This document shows positions 1-6,682 of a DNA stretch of 51,717 nt, in pieces. The stretch covers positions 1 through 51,717 of the forward strand of contig CAYJPF010000005.1 of the NCBI GenBank assembly GCA_964372025.1, read 5' to 3'. How positions within the stretch are numbered: the stretch's first letter is position 1; each line of letters starts with the position of its first letter. Made by a program: the position numbers and the translations under genes. This DNA is from CAYJBP01 sp964372025. Its GTDB lineage: Bacteria > Bacillota > Dehalobacteriia > UBA4068. The notes below the pieces were generated by a model. That model made no database searches. It was not told the origin of the DNA and saw only the letters and a list, made by a program, of their open reading frames with translations.

Positions 1-1247
1 TTTACCGTTACAGTTTGCGGCGAAGGTATGGCGATGATACCGTCGGGAGTAGTAGTAGTATCAGGAGTAGTAGGCGTAGTAGGAGTAGTTGCTACTGCAC
101 CGCCGGACAGCATTATATTATCCATAATATGCACAGGTTGATGGGGACGGATCTCGGTTGTGCTATCGCCTAATTGCCCTACCGAATTATAACCCCATGT
201 CCAAAGCGAGCCATCAAGTTTTACTATCGCCGATAAATTTGCGCCTACATAAGCTGAATGTACATTATCCATAAGATAGATTGGGCTATAATAATTATGG
301 GGATAATCGTCGCTGCTATTATACTCGTATGAATAATTACCGCCACCATCATACTTTACTACCCCATACTCATTATCGCCCCAGCCCCATAAAGAGCCAT
401 CTGTTTTAACAGCTAAAGTATGATTGTTAAAAGTTGATACCGATTTTACATCATCCATAACTTTTACCGGAATAAGGCTATCCTCGGTTGTACCCGTGCC
501 CAGATTGCCGCTACTATTGTTGCCCCACATCCAAAGCGAGCCATCATTTTTTATGGCGGCCGTTGCGCCACGTCCGGCTTTTACAAAAGCAACATCATCC
601 ATGATTTTAACCGGTAATTCGCTGTCTATCGTAGTGCCATTACCAATTTGGCCATGGCTGTTACTGCCCCATAGCCAAAGGGAATCGTCTGTTGTTATGG
701 CTGCGGAATGAAAATAACCTGCCGATATAAAAACTGCATTTTCTAATACTTTTACCGGGGTAGGATTATAAGAGGGCTTCCATTCCCAAACTGAACCATC
801 TGCCTGCGCCGCAAGCGCATGCACATCACCCATATCTGCGGAGATAACATTGTCCATAACATATGTTAACTCATAGTTTTCCGTATCATCTCCCGGGTTC
901 CATTCGCGATTCCATTGCCAAAGCGAGCCATCCGATTTTACCATCACCCCATCACTAAGGCCGATGGATGCCGAAACAACATCATCTGTTACCTTTTCGG
1001 GATAAAAGTAGTAGTTGCTATCTGGGTCGCTTGAATCATCTAGTTGTCTGCGCCAATTAGAGCCCCATGTCCAAAGCGAGCCATCATCCTTGATTACGGC
1101 CATGGCAAAGCCATAGGCATCTACCGACACAATATCAGGTTCGCCCTCATTTGCTGCTGCCTCCACCGGGAAACACATGAGCATAAAACAAAAAGCCAGG
1201 ATTGCACCTAAAAAATAGTAGCATTTTACACGCATTTTTTCTTGCAT
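1..1247 (-). CDS. Secreted RCC1-repeat protein, C-terminus cut off by window edge
   Basis: The frame is open from an ATG at 1247 to the left edge, giving 415 codons without a stop. GGAGG at 1256-1260 lies 8 nt upstream of the ATG. The N-terminus is a Sec signal peptide: a short basic start, a hydrophobic stretch and an AEA-type end near residue 32. Then come at least six RCC1-like units carrying the motif DGSLWxWG (DGSLWTWGSN, DGSLWQWN, DGSVWEW, DDSLWLWGSN and so on), which normally form beta-propeller blades. Near the window edge the protein turns into a Thr/Pro-rich linker (runs of TTPTTP), so more domains, perhaps SLH or cell-wall anchoring, probably follow outside the window. In bacteria RCC1 repeats occur in surface and adhesion proteins, and the ligand here is unknown. 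Its neighbours encode other surface proteins. Confidence 0.85.
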   Translation of the reverse strand, partial: MQEKMRVKCYYFLGAILAFCFMLMCFPVEAAANEGEPDIVSVDAYGFAMAVIKDDGSLWTWGSNWRRQLDDSSDPDSNYYFYPEKVTDDVVSASIGLSDGVMVKSDGSLWQWNREWNPGDDTENYELTYVMDNVISADMGDVHALAAQADGSVWEWKPSYNPTPVKVLENAVFISAGYFHSAAITTDDSLWLWGSNSHGQIGNGTTIDSELPVKIMDDVAFVKAGRGATAAIKNDGSLWMWGNNSSGNLGTGTTEDSLIPVKVMDDVKSVSTFNNHTLAVKTDGSLWGWGDNEYGVVKYDGGGNYSYEYNSSDDYPHNYYSPIYLMDNVHSAYVGANLSAIVKLDGSLWTWGYNSVGQLGDSTTEIRPHQPVHIMDNIMLSGGAVATTPTTPTTPDTTTTPDGIIAIPSPQTVTV

Positions 1248-1268
1248 AATGTCAACCTCCAATTTTGT

Positions 1269-1297
1269 TTGATATAATTAGTATTTCTACTTAATAT
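1269..1297 (+). promoter_or_regulatory. Candidate sigma-A promoter for the 1503 lipoprotein leader
   Basis: TTGATA at 1269-1274 is followed by a 17-bp spacer and TAATAT at 1292-1297. Transcription would start near 1304, giving a leader of about 200 nt that includes the hairpins and terminator described next. This is a pattern match only; the region is very AT-rich, so a chance match is possible. Confidence 0.45.
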
Positions 1298-1330
1298 ATA
1301 TATATCCTTTGTTGCATAATTCATAAAAAA

Positions 1331-1409
1331 GCGGATGATTAGCCGCCAACTATCAACCGAGATCATATGTTATAGCTGGTGGTTCATGGCATTGTTAAAT
1401 TCGATCTTA
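1331..1409 (+). promoter_or_regulatory. Structured leader with mutually exclusive hairpins upstream of lipoprotein gene
   Basis: Two hairpins compete. The first pairs GCGG (1331-1334) with CCGC (1343-1346) around an 8-nt loop. The second pairs the 11 nt at 1343-1353 (CCGCCAACTAT) with 1372-1382 (ATAGCTGGTGG), 10 of 11 pairs, around an 18-nt loop. Both use 1343-1346, so they cannot form together. A Rho-independent terminator follows at once. The arrangement resembles an attenuator or riboswitch, but I could not match it to a named class. Confidence 0.4.
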
Positions 1410-1447
1410 AATCGAGAATGTCAATTTTGACACTCTCGATTTTTTTT
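1410..1447 (+). terminator. Rho-independent terminator in the leader of the 1503 gene
   Basis: The inverted repeat AATCGAGAxTGTCA / TGACAxTCTCGATT is followed by a run of eight or more T. It sits 55 nt upstream of the lipoprotein ATG and downstream of no + strand gene in view, so it is better read as an attenuator than as the end of a transcript. Confidence 0.75.
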
Positions 1448-1502
1448 CACTTAAATATGTTACAATAATTGTACCTAAAAATAAATACTGGAGGAAAATT
1501 TA

Positions 1503-2606
1503 ATGTTTCAAGCAATGGTAAAAAATAAAATGGGTCTTTTAATTGCTATGATTTGCTTGCTATTTTTGCTTGCCGCTTGCGGCTCCGATTCTGCTGCAAC
1601 CGAGGATGGGGCTATCCAATTGCCCGATGCCCTAATCGGTGCCTGGGATAATTCCGAAATTCCCGTTAGTATCGTTTTTTATCAGGATAGCACTTTTGAA
1701 GTTTTTTCTAATACCGAATCGGCAAGCGGTGTTTATACCGTTGATGCCGAAGCAGGTAGCTTTATAATCATCGATAGCGATGGCATCAAAAAGGAAGCCA
1801 CTGTAGAAGACTCAATTTTTTATTTACAGGATTTTGCCGGCCATTTCTATGCGGTTGACTCGCCCGGCTATAGCCCACAAGCCGCCACCGGGGCTTTAGA
1901 TAATATCAGCAATAATAGCACATCCGATGCAGGCAGCCAAGATGCAGCTGCTTCTACTGCCCCGGCTACGCAGGATGCACCGGCTGCGCCCACTGCGCCA
2001 ACTCAGGATGCTCCTGCGCAAAATATAACTGGGGCTGATAGCTCATCCCCAAATGCACCTGCCGCCGCTAATAACTATTCAGTACTAGGTAGCTGGGATG
2101 ATCATACCAATGCAACCAGTGCCCTTTTTTATGATACCGGCTTGCTGGAATTACATACTGCAGACGGAATGTATCAATGCAGTTATAACTTTGATAGCGC
2201 AACCGGCAATTTAGAATATATGTTTGCCGGTAGTAGCTCAATTGATACCGGCCTTATGAGCGCAGCCGGGGAACTGGCACTATATATTGGTAATACTACT
2301 TTGAATTTTAGCCAAGTAGATCAAGCCACCTACCTTTATGTTGTTGGCATCAATGATTATGTTAATGGCTGGGATAATAGTGAATTAGCCTTATCAATGG
2401 TTATCCATGCAGATAGCAGCTACGAAATCTTCCAGGGCGATAGCTACGAATCCGGAACAATTACTGTTATAGATCTTAATAATTTTACTCTCCATCGTTC
2501 AAACGGGGAAGTTCTTAGCGGTACCCGTGATGAGAGTGTCATCTATATCGATACCTTTGATGGCTATTTTTATGGAACCAGCGCCCCTGCCTATATACCG
2601 CAATAA
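1503..2606 (+). CDS. Lipoprotein with three lipocalin-like repeat units
   Basis: This is a 367-residue lipoprotein. GGAGG at 1490-1494 is 8 nt before the ATG. A hydrophobic signal ends in the lipobox LAAC with Cys26 as the predicted lipidated residue. Residues about 45-128 and 287-367 are clear copies of each other: both start GxWDNSE, continue with an S.EIF/FEVF strand and end GYFY/HFYA followed by Y.PQ. A shorter, more diverged middle copy (GSWDDHT, near residue 197) makes a third unit. An Ala/Pro/Thr/Gln-rich linker separates unit 1 from unit 2. The small beta-rich units resemble lipocalin-like surface domains, but I recognise no specific family and cannot assign a ligand. It is probably the first gene of a cluster with the next two. 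Confidence 0.85.
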   Translation: MFQAMVKNKMGLLIAMICLLFLLAACGSDSAATEDGAIQLPDALIGAWDNSEIPVSIVFYQDSTFEVFSNTESASGVYTVDAEAGSFIIIDSDGIKKEATVEDSIFYLQDFAGHFYAVDSPGYSPQAATGALDNISNNSTSDAGSQDAAASTAPATQDAPAAPTAPTQDAPAQNITGADSSSPNAPAAANNYSVLGSWDDHTNATSALFYDTGLLELHTADGMYQCSYNFDSATGNLEYMFAGSSSIDTGLMSAAGELALYIGNTTLNFSQVDQATYLYVVGINDYVNGWDNSELALSMVIHADSSYEIFQGDSYESGTITVIDLNNFTLHRSNGEVLSGTRDESVIYIDTFDGYFYGTSAPAYIPQ

Positions 2607-2653
2607 TTAGCCATCAAGGATCAAGCCCTAATTTAAAGCCGAGGTGATTTTGC

Positions 2654-3121
2654 ATGCAACAATATCATAACCGAGGCGCTACAATTAGCCCTCCGCCGGA
2701 ATTGCAGCAGTTTTTTGATCAAAAAGAGCAAATATTTGCTCGCCGAGATCAATTAATCAGCCTAAACTTTACTCTTTTTAAAAAAATGCTGCATAAGATT
2801 ATCCTTGTTTTTTTAGCATCCGTGCCTGTGATGATTCTGATTGCTGTACTATTTAAATTTTATGATTATCGGCTGCTGCTAATTGCTGTACCGCCTTGCC
2901 TATTCTTTAATTATAAAACAATTTGGGCTAGAATTGGCATTAAACAGGATTTACGGGAGCTAAAGGCAGAATTTGACCGCCTATGCCTTATCTATCAAGA
3001 GGCTTATCAGAATTTTAAAGGGCCTAAAAATAATCCGGCATTTGATGCCAGCAATTTTGCCGCTAACAGCGGTAGCTGGGGGGATAGCGGTAATCAATGG
3101 AGTAATACCAATGATAATTAA
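2654..3121 (+). CDS. Small two-TM membrane protein of unknown function
   Basis: A 155-residue protein preceded by GAGGTG at 2641-2646. The N-terminal 45 residues are soluble and charged with a Pro-Pro-Pro stretch. Two hydrophobic segments lie at about 48-68 and 71-86 with a very short turn, followed by a basic, probably coiled helix (about 90-120) and a Gly/Ser/Asn-rich tail. I do not recognise the family. It lies 47 nt after the lipoprotein and 36 nt before the SLH gene, so co-transcription is plausible. Confidence 0.7.
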   Translation: MQQYHNRGATISPPPELQQFFDQKEQIFARRDQLISLNFTLFKKMLHKIILVFLASVPVMILIAVLFKFYDYRLLLIAVPPCLFFNYKTIWARIGIKQDLRELKAEFDRLCLIYQEAYQNFKGPKNNPAFDASNFAANSGSWGDSGNQWSNTNDN

Positions 3122-3157
3122 TTTTTAAAAAATAAATAATGAATGGAGCATATTATC

Positions 3158-4702
3158 ATGAAAAAAACTTTTTTGGCTATTTTTTGCACCATAGTTCTAT
3201 TATGTACCATATTGCCTGCTGCAACAGCAAATGCCGATACAGAGCATAATCCTTTTACCGATGTACCGGAGCTTTCTTGGCTATATCAGCCGGTAATGTT
3301 TGCCTATGAAAACGAATTGTTCCGCGGTATTAGCGATACCGAATTTGCCCCCTATGATTCGATGACCCGCGCCATGCTGGTTACGGTATTGCATCGTTAT
3401 GCCGGCGAGCCTGTACCTGCTGCGGCCAATCCTTTTGAAGATGTAGATGCCGATATGTGGTATACCCAAGCCATAACTTGGGCAGCCGAGCAGGGCATTG
3501 TAGCAGGGGTGGCAGAAGGCGTTTTTGCCCCCGATTTACCGATTAGCCGCGAGCAATTGGCAGCAGTTTTATTCCGCTATTTACAAATAGACGAGCATCA
3601 ATTACTGGGGCTTAGCGCTAGCTTTGCCGATGATGCCGCTATTTCCGATTGGGCTCAAGATGCCATTTTATGGGCAACGGTAGAGGGTTTATTGGTTGCC
3701 GATTTTAGCAATGTACTTAGCCCACAAGGCGATGCGCTGCGTGCCGAGGTGGCCTATGCCTTAAGGCAAGTTAGCCTTGATGGCAATAATATCTTATATA
3801 TTTCTACTCGCAGCGATGAGCTTAGCAATGATTTTACCGAAGTGCCGACTCATACCGGCATGCCGATTAATTTTGATAATTTGCTAACCGGGGTTTCCGC
3901 GGAAATGGGCAATCTTAATTTTGAGGTAGAAGCCCGCCAGCAAGGCGATGATTTGGTGCTAACTTGGAGCGAAAGCAGCGCCTTCTTTAGTGCGGAGGCA
4001 AATACTGATTATCTGGCTTGGCGGATGATGGATAGTTTGGCAATGACTATTATCCAAAATATGCAAGTTAATAATGTTTATTTCGAGCTACCGGGCGGCG
4101 AGCCTTTTACAGTAGCCGGCTTAGAGCCTGCAATTTATTTAACTGATGGTATGCCTTATCAATTAAGCGATTATTATTATGGCTTAGAGGGCATAGCAGC
4201 TATCCCCGAGCCGCCGGCTATAGCTTCCGAGGAATGGCTAACCTCTATTTTATTTAAGGTGGCCAAGGCTAATGGTCAAACTATTACAACCATTCGCCCC
4301 GGCGAAATAAGCGAGGTTCATGGCGAGCCGGCTATGTTATATAGTGCCGGTACTAATTCCGAAGATGGCAGCAAGTTTACGGCCATGTATCATTATGCAA
4401 TAACCGAATCTTATAAAATTTGCCTGCTGGATATGCTTACCGGCAATTATACGGTATTGGGCAATGCCATATCCGACGAATATTTAATCGAATTATTGAT
4501 TTATGATTTAGAGCATCTGGTAACCGATATCGAATTTTTGCGGGTAGAAGTAATTAATGGCCAAAGCGCCAGCGTATATGGTGGCCGGGTGCCGGAAGCC
4601 GGTGCTTTACGCATGCATTATCAATATGCGGTATCGGATCAAGGTGTAATCCATTATTGGGATTTAAGCCAAGGTGATGCTAATTGGATTTTATGGGAAT
4701 AA
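3158..4702 (+). CDS. SLH-domain surface protein
   Basis: The start is placed at the ATG at 3158 because GGAG (3145-3148) lies 9 nt upstream; an in-frame ATG at 3143 overlaps that GGAG and has no ribosome site of its own. The product is 514 residues. A signal peptide (MKKTFLAIF... ending ANA near residue 26) is followed by three S-layer-homology units at roughly 31-85, 88-145 and 150-205, recognisable by FTDVPELSW/FEDVDADMW openings and TRAMLVTVLHR/SREQLAAVLFR helices. SLH triplets bind pyruvylated secondary cell-wall polymers. The remaining 300 residues match nothing I can name. This protein is presumably anchored on the cell surface, fitting the secretome context. Confidence 0.85.
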   Translation: MKKTFLAIFCTIVLLCTILPAATANADTEHNPFTDVPELSWLYQPVMFAYENELFRGISDTEFAPYDSMTRAMLVTVLHRYAGEPVPAAANPFEDVDADMWYTQAITWAAEQGIVAGVAEGVFAPDLPISREQLAAVLFRYLQIDEHQLLGLSASFADDAAISDWAQDAILWATVEGLLVADFSNVLSPQGDALRAEVAYALRQVSLDGNNILYISTRSDELSNDFTEVPTHTGMPINFDNLLTGVSAEMGNLNFEVEARQQGDDLVLTWSESSAFFSAEANTDYLAWRMMDSLAMTIIQNMQVNNVYFELPGGEPFTVAGLEPAIYLTDGMPYQLSDYYYGLEGIAAIPEPPAIASEEWLTSILFKVAKANGQTITTIRPGEISEVHGEPAMLYSAGTNSEDGSKFTAMYHYAITESYKICLLDMLTGNYTVLGNAISDEYLIELLIYDLEHLVTDIEFLRVEVINGQSASVYGGRVPEAGALRMHYQYAVSDQGVIHYWDLSQGDANWILWE

Positions 4703-4730
4703 GTTATTCTAATTAAATTTTTAACATAAA

Positions 4731-4926
4731 GGGGCTATCGCAATATAAAGTTTTACTCAATTTTTTACAAAAAATTGCGGGGTTTTAGGGGCAGAGCCCC
4801 TAAGGTCTTAAAAAGGTTTTAAGCCTACCAAAAAACTAAGCAAGCAAATCAAAATCCCAACAAAAAAGCTGGCAGGAAGTAAAATAGGCTTAAAACCGGC
4901 GCCTTTTGGCGAAGCCAAAACAGCCC
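4731..4926. repeat. Dispersed structured repeat, left inverted copy
   Basis: It starts with half of the terminator-like motif GGGGCTATCGCA (4731-4742), then AAAGTTTTACTC (from 4747), an AATTTTTTACAAAAAATT palindrome, the hairpin AGGGGCAGAGCCCCT, a stretch ending GGTTTTAAGCC, GGCAGGAAGTAAAAT, and finally GGCTTAAAACCGGCGCC with the hairpin TTTTGGC-GAA-GCCAAAA. The whole segment is repeated in inverted orientation at 5034-5230, and its second half recurs at 9053-9189. Confidence 0.8.
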
Positions 4927-4971
4927 GAAATATCAAGTAAGAAACTGATAACCTCCATGGATATAATTAGA

Positions 4972-4998
4972 GGGCTGTCGATGCGACAGCCCCTTTTT
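4972..4998 (+). terminator. Central terminator hairpin of the large palindrome
   Basis: GGGCTGTCG-ATG-CGACAGCCC is followed by CTTTTT. It stands at the symmetry centre of the inverted repeats and downstream of the SLH gene, so it can end that transcript. An almost identical hairpin ends the permease gene at 30136-30165. Confidence 0.75.
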
Positions 4999-5033
4999 CA
5001 TCCATTGCTTATTGGTTTTTTGCTTGATCTTGA

Positions 5034-5230
5034 GGGCTGTTTTGGCTTTGCCAAAAGACGCCGGTTTTAAGCCAATTTTACTTCCTTGCTGCTTTTTTTA
5101 CCTTTATTTTGATTTGTTTGCTTAGTTTTTTTTAGTTGGCTTAAAACCTTTTTTAAAACCTTTTTTAAAACCTTGGGGGCTCTGCCCCCAATGCCCCCGC
5201 AATTTTTTGTAAAAAATTGAGTAAAACTTT
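5034..5230. repeat. Dispersed structured repeat, right inverted copy
   Basis: Read on the minus strand from 5230, it repeats the left copy in the same order: AAAGTTTTACTC, the AATTTTTTAC palindrome, the GGGGGCAGAGCCCCC hairpin, GGTTTTAAGCC, AGCAAGGAAGTAAAAT, GGCTTAAAACCGGCG and the GGC/GCC hairpin before CAGCCC. Copies differ by scattered substitutions and small duplications (the AAAAAGGTTTT block is doubled here), so they are not a recent exact duplication. Confidence 0.8.
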
Positions 5231-5242
5231 TATTTTTAAAGC

Positions 5243-5293
5243 AAAGGCTGCCGTCTTATCTACTCTTAGCCAGAATTTTAGACGGCAACCTTT
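5243..5293 (-). terminator. Probable terminator of the ion-channel gene
   Basis: A 14-bp inverted repeat with two mismatches (AAAGGCTGCCGTCT at 5243-5256 against AGACGGCAACCTTT at 5280-5293) lies just past the minus-strand stop at 5307. The following T-tract on the minus strand is weak, so efficiency is uncertain. Confidence 0.5.
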
Positions 5294-5306
5294 ACAAATG
5301 GGGGGG

Positions 5307-6413
5307 CTAGCTCAGTATAGCGCAAAATGGTAAGGTAATCATAAATACAAAATAACCAATTGTTATTCCAAAAAATGCAGCTAAATCAATAGCTCTTAAA
5401 TAGCTTGTATCCTCATCATCTTCCATCTTATTACGCTGATTAAGCGAATAAAGCGAGAATACCACCACTAATATTACCGAAAATAATGATATCACATTAA
5501 TCATATCCAATAGCCCAAATCCACCGCCATTAGCCGGGATTAATGATGATACAACATAAGCATTAGCCACTACACCAAAGAACGAGGCGCCTGATAAACC
5601 CAAAGAATCGGCATCGGTTTTATGCGAAAATAATGAGAATAAACCCAATAATACCGATAAAGCAAAGGGGATGGCCATTCTAAGGAAAAAGCCCGCATCC
5701 TCACGCTCGATAGGTATGCCTACGATAAACTGCGAAAATACCCGCTCATCAGCACCTGCTGCACTGGGCGAAGAATATGTAGATTTATAAGAATGCGGCT
5801 TTACCGTAGTAGAAATGCCATGATTAATCGCAAAACCGGGAATCTCTACCCGCGAGCTAATATTCGATTCTTCACTATCGGCCACATAACGCAGGCGCGC
5901 GCCATCTCGGGTAGTGTCTTCAATGTATATATTCATCATATGATTTTCTAAAGAAAATCTGGTTAAATCATAATATTTATCAACCAAGGCAGTTACCTTA
6001 TAACGCTGATAATGTTGATCATCATCATAATGCTCGCTAACAATATCTTTTTCTAAAATCTGACCGCCCACAATCTGAAAACTATCGCCGGGGTTAAATT
6101 CTTGCTCGCCTTGCCAGGTAAACCATAAATAAAATACAGCCTCGAAGGTAGAATCCACAATCGATACATTACGCAAGGCCTCTATATATAAGCCCACTTC
6201 TACCTCGGTATAATCCCCTTCCGGATAAGTGGCCGAAACCACATTAGGATCAACCCGATTAGCATGGCTTTCTTTCGAATCCATCTTATTGCTATAAAGC
6301 ATATTGCCAAAAATAGCGGTAAATCCAAAATAAAATAAAAGGCAAGCTGCCAGTACCATAAAAGCTGTTCTTTTTTGAGCAGCACTTAAATTTGCTAATT
6401 TCAAAAATTTCAT
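5307..6413 (-). CDS. Pentameric ligand-gated ion channel (Cys-loop family) homologue
   Basis: A 368-residue protein with the layout of prokaryotic pentameric channels. An N-terminal hydrophobic signal anchor (17-36) is followed by an extracellular beta-rich domain (about 60-235) and four C-terminal TM segments: M1 242-263 containing the conserved Pro249, M2 268-291, M3 301-324 and M4 340-366. VEVGLYIEAL and FEAVFYLWFTW (71-100) resemble the first beta strands of GLIC-type channels. KYYDLTRFSLENHMMNIYIED-like residues at 146-166 occupy the Cys-loop position, without the cysteines (usual in bacteria) and with the usual Pro replaced by Ser. M2 begins DADSLGLSG and ends SSLIP, matching the GLIC pattern from EANVTLVVS to ETNLP. 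Ligand and ion selectivity cannot be read. The start follows an upstream AAGAAAGGA sequence. It is divergent from the LuxR-type regulator. Confidence 0.7.
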   Translation of the reverse strand: MKFLKLANLSAAQKRTAFMVLAACLLFYFGFTAIFGNMLYSNKMDSKESHANRVDPNVVSATYPEGDYTEVEVGLYIEALRNVSIVDSTFEAVFYLWFTWQGEQEFNPGDSFQIVGGQILEKDIVSEHYDDDQHYQRYKVTALVDKYYDLTRFSLENHMMNIYIEDTTRDGARLRYVADSEESNISSRVEIPGFAINHGISTTVKPHSYKSTYSSPSAAGADERVFSQFIVGIPIEREDAGFFLRMAIPFALSVLLGLFSLFSHKTDADSLGLSGASFFGVVANAYVVSSLIPANGGGFGLLDMINVISLFSVILVVVFSLYSLNQRNKMEDDEDTSYLRAIDLAAFFGITIGYFVFMITLPFCAILS

Positions 6414-6593
6414 CCTTTCTTAATTCAGGCACTAATTAAACTGCTAAGCAGGTAATTAATACTACAGCTTTCGACATAATTTATTATACAGAGTAATTCT
6501 AAAAAGAACAATCCTCCCAAAGTATGATTTTTGATATTTTTATAATCAAAAAATTTAGCATAAGGCACCAGTGCTTTGCAACAACAGCTAATA

Positions 6594-6622
6594 TTGAATT
6601 TTAAAAAAAATCATGGTATACT
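6594..6622 (+). promoter_or_regulatory. Candidate sigma-A promoter for the LuxR-family regulator
   Basis: TTGAAT at 6594-6599, a 17-bp spacer and TATACT at 6617-6622. The predicted start near 6629 leaves a leader of about 54 nt before the ATG at 6683. The divergent region 6414-6682 holds no gene; it must also carry the channel gene's promoter, which I could not place. Confidence 0.55.
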
Positions 6623-6682
6623 ATTATCATTAGCTTAACCACCAGGTACCAAATCCAAAATAAACGAATATTTGGTTAAAAA

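Noticed and set aside
1331..1395. Similarity of the lipoprotein leader to the fluoride riboswitch (hairpin with ATG loop, AAC, second stem, CTGGTG)
   Set aside because: The required pseudoknot between the first loop and the 3' end is only four pairs, and the gene is not a fluoride exporter; left as an unidentified leader.
4731..5230. Insertion sequence
   Set aside because: No ORF or transposase and no clear target-site duplication; treated as a non-autonomous structured repeat.
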